A stretch of 20,222 bases of DNA from JARBUG01 sp035628915 (GTDB lineage: Bacteria > Bacillota > Sulfobacillia > Symbiobacteriales > Symbiobacteriaceae), in the NCBI GenBank assembly GCA_035628915.1, contig DASPIW010000002.1, positions 1 to 20,222 on the forward strand, read 5' to 3'. Within the stretch, counting starts at the first letter, position 1; every line of letters starts with the position of its first letter. Of the stretch, positions 14,763-20,222 are shown one piece after another. A model generated the notes under the pieces. The model did no database searches. It saw nothing but the letters and a program-made list of their open reading frames with translations, and was not told the DNA's origin. A program made the translations under genes and the position numbers.

Positions 14763-16619
14763 ATGCAGGTCGTTGGCCTGACCAATGAGCAGGAGGTCCT
14801 CGTCATTGACTCGGCGAGGCCGTTTCGGATCAACGAGTACCTGGTGATCGATGATCCCGCCCTGAGCCACCCAAAGGGCGAAGTTGTCGAAACCCAGTCG
14901 TTCAACCGGTTCCTGGACTTCAACCTCGAGAAGGGGATCGTTGGCCCGGAGGTGTGGCGGGCACTGCAGCAGTCCGCCGACTACGACATCTCCAAGCATG
15001 ATGTGCACGTGGCCAAGGTCAGACTGCTCGAACGGGTGCAGGTGCCCATCAAGCCTGGTACGACCGTCCGGCTCCCTGCCTTTGAAGAAGTGGGAGGACT
15101 CCTGGTCAAGGGCAGCCCCGACAAGTCCATGATTCTTGGCGTGATCCATGCGACCGATAATCTGGCGCCCGGCATGCCCCCGCACCTGCACAACCGGGCT
15201 CGTCTCCTGGAAGACGGCCAGGTCAGAGATCAGAACGGCGTGCCGTTCCTCTTCGATCCCCGGGCCATGCAGCAGTATCCCCACATTGGAATATTCGGCG
15301 GGTCCGGCTCGGGTAAGTCCTTTGGGCTCAGAGTCTTCTTGGAAGAATTAATGAAGCTGCGGATTCCCACCCTGGTCCTGGATCCACACTTTGAACTTAC
15401 GTTTAGTGAGATACCGCAGGGGTGCCCCACGGGTTATCGGGATATCAATTTTGACGAGCGGTATAAGGCGTTTCAGGTGGGGCAGGAAGTCGGTGTCAAC
15501 TTCGCCCACCTGACCACGCGGGACCTGTGCCGGCTGCTGGACGCCTCCAGCACCATTTCCGAGGGCATGACCAACGCCGTGGAAGCCCTGCACAAGGCGA
15601 ACGACTCCTACGTGAGCTTCTCCTCGCGCATCGACACGCTGGTCGCAGCCTTGGAGGCCGGGGAGAAAGGGGCGCAGGGGCGAATGCGTGACCCCGGCGC
15701 CAGCGGCTCCGAGCGCGAAGTCGGCACGGATCAGGTGCGGGTGCTGAACGAAGCAAAGGGCATTCCGCTTTCAAGCGTGAAGGGCATCCAGTGGCGCCTG
15801 GGCCGGCTGTTCCGGGCCGGCCTGTTCACCAACGATATCAAGCCGATCGAGACAGCCCTGCGAAACGGCCAGCTCGCCGTGGTCCAGGGACCAATCTGGA
15901 TGCTGAATGTCTTCGCATCGTACGTGGTCGGCACGCTCTACCGGCAGCGCCGCGACTACAAGGACGCCCAGTTCCGGCGGGAGACGGCGCCTTACTTCCC
16001 GCCTTTCGTAGTCGTGACGGACGAGGCGCACAATTTCGCTCCCAAGGCGTTTGATGCACCGGCCAAATCGATCATCAAGGAGATCGCCCAGGAAGGGCGC
16101 AAGTACGGGGCGTTCCTGATCCTTGCCACGCAGCGGCCGACGCTGTTGGACGAGACGATTACCGCACAGCTCAATACGAAATGCGTCTTCCGCACCGTCC
16201 GCGCATCAGATATTGCAACCATCAAGGAAGAGACGGACCTCACGCAGGAAGAGGCGCGGCGTCTGCCTTTCCTCCGTTCCGGCGACTCGTTCGTCTCCAG
16301 CGCCATTTTCGGGCGGACGGTCCCGGTGCGGATTCGGATGGCGAAGACCAGCAGTCCGCACACGGAGAACCCGTTTGACGAGCTGGGACAGCAGGCGGAG
16401 TCGGAAGCCGACCAGTTCTTTGAGGTGGTCGGCCCGCTCCTTGCGAAGTACGGCCGGGTCAATGATGCGCAGCTGATCGACCTGACCCGTGACCTTGCGA
16501 AAGCCGGGCACTCGTTTACGGTCGATGCCCTCCGCAATCGGCTGGAGGCCCTGGTGGAAGCCGGTTTGGTGGAGAAGCAGACCTTCCTCGGCATGTCCGA
16601 CTATCGGCTGAAAACTTGA
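14763..16619 (+). CDS. herA: HerA-type hexameric DNA translocase (ATPase)
   Basis: This 618-residue protein has the HerA/FtsK order. An N-terminal HAS-barrel-like region (~1-150) is followed by Walker A GGSGSGKS at 179-186 (Lys185), the RecA-like core with LVLDPHFE, Walker B VVVTDEAH (Asp420-Glu421), and ILATQRPTLLDETI, a typical HerA sensor stretch. The C-terminal ~65 residues look like an added winged-helix module. HerA forms a ring that pumps DNA and drives NurA. ATG 14763 follows GGGAGGGG and lies 21 bases after nurA, so the pair is translated from one mRNA. The stop codon overlaps the -35 box of the metG promoter. No Sir2, DUF4297 or other defence effector is fused to it or encoded next to it, so a repair role is more likely than a phage-defence role. 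Confidence 0.88.
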   Translation: MQVVGLTNEQEVLVIDSARPFRINEYLVIDDPALSHPKGEVVETQSFNRFLDFNLEKGIVGPEVWRALQQSADYDISKHDVHVAKVRLLERVQVPIKPGTTVRLPAFEEVGGLLVKGSPDKSMILGVIHATDNLAPGMPPHLHNRARLLEDGQVRDQNGVPFLFDPRAMQQYPHIGIFGGSGSGKSFGLRVFLEELMKLRIPTLVLDPHFELTFSEIPQGCPTGYRDINFDERYKAFQVGQEVGVNFAHLTTRDLCRLLDASSTISEGMTNAVEALHKANDSYVSFSSRIDTLVAALEAGEKGAQGRMRDPGASGSEREVGTDQVRVLNEAKGIPLSSVKGIQWRLGRLFRAGLFTNDIKPIETALRNGQLAVVQGPIWMLNVFASYVVGTLYRQRRDYKDAQFRRETAPYFPPFVVVTDEAHNFAPKAFDAPAKSIIKEIAQEGRKYGAFLILATQRPTLLDETITAQLNTKCVFRTVRASDIATIKEETDLTQEEARRLPFLRSGDSFVSSAIFGRTVPVRIRMAKTSSPHTENPFDELGQQAESEADQFFEVVGPLLAKYGRVNDAQLIDLTRDLAKAGHSFTVDALRNRLEALVEAGLVEKQTFLGMSDYRLKT

Positions 16620-16645
16620 CACCAATTTTCCAAGTTGGGTATACT
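16616..16645 (+). promoter_or_regulatory. sigma-A promoter of the metG T-box transcript
   Basis: A perfect -35 TTGACA (16616-16621) is followed after 18 bases by TATACT (16640-16645). The -35 box includes the TGA stop codon of herA (16617-16619). Transcription should start near 16652, leaving a leader of about 310 bases. Confidence 0.85.
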
Positions 16646-16651
16646 ATCACC

Positions 16652-16931
16652 ATTACGAGCGATGACGGAGAAGAGTACGGCCTGAGTTCATCCGCAGAGA
16701 GCCGGGTCAGGTGAAAGCCGGCGATGGGCAAGATGGTCGGAACATGGCTCCCGAGCTGCCGGTTGAAGGTCTCCTGGGAGACTGCGTAGGCCGTGCCGGG
16801 CGGTGCCCGTTACAGGACCGGGGTGCTGATACGACCAGTACCCGCTAAGGCTCGTCCCGCAAGGGCCGGGCGAATTTAGGGTGGTACCACGAGGATAACG
16901 CCTCGTCCCTTACCGGGGACGAGGCGTTTTT
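16652..16931 (+). promoter_or_regulatory. T-box riboswitch, methionine-specific, controlling metG
   Basis: The leader contains the canonical T-box AGGGTGGTACCACG (16878-16891), which binds the free CCA end of uncharged tRNA. Upstream is a long stem I with the GAGAAGAGTACGG element and the specifier loop GGAACATGG, whose codon ATG (16744-16746) reads methionine and matches the downstream gene. The stem II and III elements lie between. Downstream is a terminator with a 13-bp stem, 16897-16909 (AACGCCTCGTCCC) and 16916-16928 (GGGACGAGGCGTT), followed by TTT. Uncharged tRNA-Met stabilises the antiterminator and lets metG be transcribed; charged tRNA lets the terminator form. Confidence 0.95.
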
Positions 16932-16963
16932 GTTTTGGGCAATTGTGGAGGGAGGAACGAACG

Positions 16964-18925
16964 GTGACCAAGTTTTACATTACGACCCCGATTTATTACC
17001 CGAGCGATCGTTTGCACATCGGACATTCGTATACGACGGTGGCGGCTGACGCGCTTGCGCGGTATCATCGCCGGCGTGGGCACGAGACCTGGTTTCTGAC
17101 CGGTACCGATGAGCATGGCCAGAAGATCGAGCGGGCGGCTGCCGCTGCCGGCAAGACGCCACAGCAGTTTGTCGATGAAATCGTCAGCTGGATCAAGGAG
17201 CTGTGGGCGGCACTTAACATCTCCTACGACGATTTCATCCGAACGACGGAGCCCCGGCACGAGAAGGCTGTCCAGAAGATCTTCACGCAGTTGTTTGAGC
17301 AGGGCGATATCTACAAGTCCTCCTATGAGGGCTGGTACTGCACACCTTGCGAGACCTTCTGGCTGGAAGGAAAGCTGAAGGAAGGCAACTGCCCGGACTG
17401 CGGGCGCCCGGTCGAAATGAGCCGGGAAGAGAATTACTTCTTCCGCCTCTCCAAGTATGCCGACCGGCTCCTGCAGCACATTGAGGAGAATCCGGACTTC
17501 ATCCAGCCCACTTCCCGGCGCAACGAGATGGTCTCGTTCATCAAGCAGGGATTGGAGGACCTGTGCGTCTCCCGGTCAACAGTCAAGTGGGGCATTCCGG
17601 TGCCGGTTGACGAGAGCCAGGTGATTTACGTCTGGTTGGACGCCCTGTCCAACTACATCACTGCCCTCGGCTGGGGCACTGCACAGGATGAACTGTATAG
17701 GAAGTTCTGGCCGGCGGATGTCCACCTGGTCGGCAAGGAGATCATGCGGTTCCACACGATCATATGGCCGTGCATTCTGATGGCTGCCGGTGAACCCGTC
17801 CCGCAGAAGGTCTTTGGCCATGGCTGGCTGCTCTTCGGCTCCGGCGCGGAGAAGATGAGCAAGTCCAAGGGCAATGTGGTCGATCCCTTTGTGCTGATCG
17901 AGAAGTATGGCCTGGATGCCGTGCGCTACTACCTGCTGCGCGAGGTGCCGTTCGGGTCCGACGGCACCTACACGGAAGATGCCTTCATTCTGCGCACGAA
18001 CGTTGACCTCGCCAACGATCTTGGCAACCTGCTGTCCCGCACGACCCAGATGATCAATAAGTTCGCCGGCGGCAAGGTGCCGCAGCCGGTGCCGGAGGCT
18101 GGCGACGACATTCTCGCGAGCCTATCGGACGAGGTCGTAAAGGAATACGAGACCGCCCTCGATAAGCTGGAGATCAGCACGGCGGTTGTGGCGATCCTGA
18201 AGCTTGTCCAGCGGGCGAACAAGTATATCGATGAACAGGCGCCGTGGGCACTGGCCAAGGATCCGGCCCAGGGCGACCGGTTGGCCAACGTGCTTTACAA
18301 CCTCGCGGAGACCATGCGGCTCGTCGGCGTTCTGCTGACGCCGATCCTGATTCATACCCCGGAGAGGATTTGGGACCAGCTCGGTCTCGACCCGGCCGGT
18401 GTGCGGACTGAGCCGTGGGAAAAGGTCACCGCGTGGGGCGCCCTGCCTGCCGGCGCGGAGATCCGCCGCGGCACCCCGCTCTTCCCGCGCATCGAAGTTG
18501 ACAAGGAGGCTCCGGCCAAGGTCGAGGCGGCACCGGTTGCCCCTGCCGCTCCCACTGCGCCTGAAGTCAAGGTCGTTGAGCCGGTGGAAGGCGTTGCCCA
18601 AATTGAGTACGAGGACTTTGCCCGGGTGGAGCTGAAAGTCGCCAAGGTCGTGGCCGCCGAAAAAGTGCCCAAGGCCGACAAATTGCTGAAGCTGCAGCTT
18701 GAAGTGGGCCAGGAGACGCGGCAGATCGTGTCGGGCATTGCCCAGCATTACACGCCGGAAGAACTGGTCGGCAAGCTGATTATTCTGGTGGCCAACCTCA
18801 AGCCGAAGGCCTTGCGGGGCATTGAATCCCACGGCATGCTGCTGGCAGCCTCCACGGCTGACGGAAAGCTGAGCCTTGTGACGCTCGACAAGCCGGAGTT
18901 CCCGTCGGGCGCCCGCGTAAAGTAA
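16964..18925 (+). CDS. metG: methionyl-tRNA synthetase
   Basis: This 653-residue class I synthetase charges tRNA-Met and the initiator tRNA. Counting from GTG 16964, HIGH is at 18-21 and the KMSKS motif at 297-301. A single zinc site is formed by Cys126, Cys129, Cys143 and Cys146. An anticodon-binding helical domain (~360-510) and an Ala-Pro-rich linker (~515-545) lead to a C-terminal tRNA-binding domain of the Trbp111/EMAP type (~545-653), with VELKVAKVV and GIESHGMLLAAS. GTG 16964 is chosen because GGAGGGAGG lies just upstream and it gives the standard VTKFYITTPIYYP start; an upstream TTG at 16943 would only add residues encoded by the ribosome-binding-site region. The T-box leader upstream controls it. 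Confidence 0.97.
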   Translation: MTKFYITTPIYYPSDRLHIGHSYTTVAADALARYHRRRGHETWFLTGTDEHGQKIERAAAAAGKTPQQFVDEIVSWIKELWAALNISYDDFIRTTEPRHEKAVQKIFTQLFEQGDIYKSSYEGWYCTPCETFWLEGKLKEGNCPDCGRPVEMSREENYFFRLSKYADRLLQHIEENPDFIQPTSRRNEMVSFIKQGLEDLCVSRSTVKWGIPVPVDESQVIYVWLDALSNYITALGWGTAQDELYRKFWPADVHLVGKEIMRFHTIIWPCILMAAGEPVPQKVFGHGWLLFGSGAEKMSKSKGNVVDPFVLIEKYGLDAVRYYLLREVPFGSDGTYTEDAFILRTNVDLANDLGNLLSRTTQMINKFAGGKVPQPVPEAGDDILASLSDEVVKEYETALDKLEISTAVVAILKLVQRANKYIDEQAPWALAKDPAQGDRLANVLYNLAETMRLVGVLLTPILIHTPERIWDQLGLDPAGVRTEPWEKVTAWGALPAGAEIRRGTPLFPRIEVDKEAPAKVEAAPVAPAAPTAPEVKVVEPVEGVAQIEYEDFARVELKVAKVVAAEKVPKADKLLKLQLEVGQETRQIVSGIAQHYTPEELVGKLIILVANLKPKALRGIESHGMLLAASTADGKLSLVTLDKPEFPSGARVK

Positions 18926-18936
18926 AAGGCATTCTG

Positions 18937-18973
18937 GTCCCCGGGCGGCTCCTGGGCGCCCGGGGACTTCTTC
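18937..18973 (+). terminator. hairpin between metG and tatD
   Basis: GTCCCCGGGCG (18937-18947) and CGCCCGGGGAC (18957-18967) form a perfect 11-bp stem, followed by TTCTTCTTT, an interrupted T-run. It lies just before the tatD ribosome binding site. It could be a partial terminator or an RNA-stabilising hairpin within the metG-tatD transcript. No separate tatD promoter was seen. Confidence 0.55.
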
Positions 18974-18984
18974 TTTGGAGGGGT

Positions 18985-19764
18985 ATGACCTTGTTGTTCA
19001 ACACGCATTCCCACGTTGATACCAACCGGCAGTTTCAGCACGACCGGGATGCGGCGGTTGCCCGCGCGCGTGAGATGGGCGTCACCCGCATGATGGTGAT
19101 CGGCTATAACCGGGAAGCCGTGGGAGTCTCCTTGGCGTTTGCCGGCAGGTACGACTGGGTGTGGGCCGCGGTTGGCATTCATCCGACTGACGCGCTCGAG
19201 TGGAGCGACGAGGTGGAAGAGCAGCTGCGCAAGGCTGCTGGGAGTCCAAGGGTCCGGGCGATCGGCGAGGTTGGCCTGGATTACTATTGGAAGGACCGGG
19301 CGCCTTTTGATCTGCAGCGGGATGTGTTCCGCAGGCAGATTCGGCTTGCGCGTCAGGCACGGCTGCCCCTGGTGATCCACGACCGTGATGCGCATGATGA
19401 TGTGGTGCGCATCCTGGAAGAGGAGCACGCCGAGGATGTCGGGGGGATCATGCACTGCTTCGCAGGCGATTGGGCTGTTGCCGAGCGGTGCCTTGCGCTG
19501 GGGTTCTATCTTGGTGTTGGCGGCACCATAACCTATAAGAACAACCCTGTGGGTCAGGATGTTGTTAGCCGCGCACCGCTGGACCGGCTGGTGCTCGAAA
19601 CGGATGATCCCTATTTGGCGCCCATGCCGTTTCGAGGTAAGCGTAACGAGCCGGGCTACGTGAAGTATGTGGCGGAGTTCGTGGCGCAACTCCGCGGGGC
19701 GTCATATGAAGAGATCGCCACGGCTACGTATGCAAACGCAAATCGGGTGCTGGGGTTGGAGTAA
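18985..19764 (+). CDS. TatD-family metal-dependent deoxyribonuclease (YabD-like)
   Basis: This 259-residue TIM-barrel hydrolase carries the complete TatD metal-binding set: THSHVD near residues 7-12, GEVGLDYYW (Glu ligand, ~92-100), VIHDRDAHDD (~130-140), HCFAGD (~155-160) and LETDDPYLAP (~203-212). TatD enzymes are magnesium-dependent 3'-5' exonucleases linked to DNA repair and degradation. The start ATG at 18985 has GGAGG 5 bases upstream. It follows metG directly, as yabD follows metS in B. subtilis, and is likely read through from the metG transcript. It is the last protein gene before the rRNA promoters. Confidence 0.93.
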   Translation: MTLLFNTHSHVDTNRQFQHDRDAAVARAREMGVTRMMVIGYNREAVGVSLAFAGRYDWVWAAVGIHPTDALEWSDEVEEQLRKAAGSPRVRAIGEVGLDYYWKDRAPFDLQRDVFRRQIRLARQARLPLVIHDRDAHDDVVRILEEEHAEDVGGIMHCFAGDWAVAERCLALGFYLGVGGTITYKNNPVGQDVVSRAPLDRLVLETDDPYLAPMPFRGKRNEPGYVKYVAEFVAQLRGASYEEIATATYANANRVLGLE

Positions 19765-19776
19765 GACTCTGGTGTG

Positions 19777-19805
19777 TTGACGGTCAGGTGGCGGCCTGAT
19801 AGTAT
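19777..19805 (+). promoter_or_regulatory. rRNA promoter P1
   Basis: TTGACG (19777-19782), a 17-base spacer and TAGTAT (19800-19805). The -10 box is followed at once by TACGAACT and then by CTGTCGCCGCT (19812-19822). This downstream module recurs at P2 and P3. P1 starts 13 bases after the tatD stop codon. Confidence 0.75.
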
Positions 19806-19850
19806 TACGAACTGTCGCCGCTGTGGTCGGCACGGCCAAGAACTGGTTGG

Positions 19851-19879
19851 TTGACTGCGGCGAAGAGCGATGGTAAGAT
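19851..19879 (+). promoter_or_regulatory. rRNA promoter P2
   Basis: TTGACT (19851-19856), a 17-base spacer and TAAGAT (19874-19879). It is followed by the same TACGAACT (19879-19886) as P1. Further down, CCGACC (19887-19892) and GGTCGG (19908-19913) can form a stem with an inner GGC-GCC helix, between P2 and P3. Confidence 0.75.
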
Positions 19880-19935
19880 ACGAACTCCGACCGGCTGATT
19901 GCCGGCGGGTCGGTCAAGAACCAGGAAATGGCGGC

Positions 19936-19965
19936 TTGACAGGCAGCGAGACGATATGATAAATT
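19936..19965 (+). promoter_or_regulatory. rRNA promoter P3 (nearest the 16S gene)
   Basis: Consensus TTGACA (19936-19941) is followed after 18 bases by TAAATT (19960-19965) inside the AT-rich TATGATAAATTAATC; 17 bases would give ATAAAT. It is followed by CTGTCGCCGCT (19973-19983), an 11-base exact copy of the sequence after P1. Its transcript would begin with a hairpin, GCCGCT (19978-19983) and AGCGGC (19989-19994). Confidence 0.75.
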
Positions 19966-20012
19966 AATCAAGCTGTCGCCGCTAAGCGAGCGGCAAGCAT
20001 GAATGCCTCGAA

Positions 20013-20031
20013 CCTTGAAAACTAGACAGTG
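20013..20031 (+). promoter_or_regulatory. boxA-like and processing-stem sequence in the rRNA leader
   Basis: CCTTGAAAACTAGACAGTG resembles the boxA element of Bacillota rRNA leaders (CTTTGAAAACT), where NusB and NusE load for antitermination. Its complement occurs behind the 23S gene at 157-175 (17 of 19 bases), so it may also form part of a processing stem. It lies about 60 bases before the 16S start. Confidence 0.55.
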
Positions 20032-20090
20032 TAAGAGAGAAAGAGCTATGCGAGTCGTACGAACGATAAGTAAGAGCCGAAACAAACTTT

Positions 20091-20222
<132 letters not shown>

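Noticed and set aside
13755..16619. HerA-based phage defence system
   Set aside because: No Sir2, DUF4297 or other effector is present. The partner is a plain NurA and the neighbours are housekeeping genes, so a repair pair is more likely.
19765..20090. tRNA genes upstream of 16S
   Set aside because: No T-loop GGTTCGAATC or cloverleaf pattern was found; the region is explained by three promoters and the leader.

Overview
The window is about 20.2 kb of GC-rich, gene-dense bacterial DNA. It runs from the last ~130 bases of a 23S rRNA gene to the first ~130 bases of a 16S rRNA gene, both on the + strand, so it is the stretch between two co-oriented rRNA operons. Several features point to a thermophile-like, high-GC member of the Bacillota, either clostridial or Symbiobacterium-like in style. 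They are strong AGGAGG-type ribosome binding sites, GTG and TTG starts, a T-box riboswitch, AbrB, DarA, a DnaD/DnaI-type helicase-loading pair, and the gene order decarboxylase-tmk-darA-holB-ricT-trmN6-rsmI-abrB-metG-tatD. That order matches the origin-proximal yaaO-to-yabD region of Bacillus subtilis. I cannot name the genus with certainty.

Layout. (1) 1-256: 23S 3' end with no 5S behind it, then two hairpins, the second a strong intrinsic terminator. (2) 287-3772: a promoter, then a two-gene operon for a 2-oxoacid:ferredoxin oxidoreductase in fused form (gamma-delta, then alpha-beta), closed by a hairpin. (3) 3773-5988: a spacer with a possible 41-codon ORF, then a DnaD/DnaB-like protein and a DnaC/DnaI-type ATPase that overlap. 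(4) 6105-13190: decarboxylase, thymidylate kinase, c-di-AMP receptor DarA, DNA polymerase III delta prime, RicT (PSP1) with a very long Gln/Pro/Arg-rich tail, tRNA methyltransferase TrmN6, 16S rRNA methyltransferase RsmI, and an unrecognised lipoprotein. A bidirectional terminator separates the lipoprotein gene from convergent abrB. (5) 13277-16619: abrB (-) with a good promoter, and divergently a nurA-herA DNA-end-processing pair. (6) 16616-19764: a Met-specific T-box leader, metG and tatD. (7) 19765-20222: three tandem rRNA promoters built from repeated modules, a boxA-like leader, and the 16S start.

How it fits together. Most genes are information-processing housekeeping: helicase loading, dTMP supply, clamp loading, rRNA and tRNA methylation, RNA maturation and Met-tRNA charging. 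The points that stand out are the nurA-herA insertion into an otherwise conserved cluster, the RicT tail, the missing 5S, the complementarity between the 23S trailer and the 16S leader, the modular triple rRNA promoter, the fused oxidoreductase, and the metG promoter whose -35 box overlaps the herA stop codon. I saw no insertion sequences, CRISPR arrays, tRNA genes or prophage genes.
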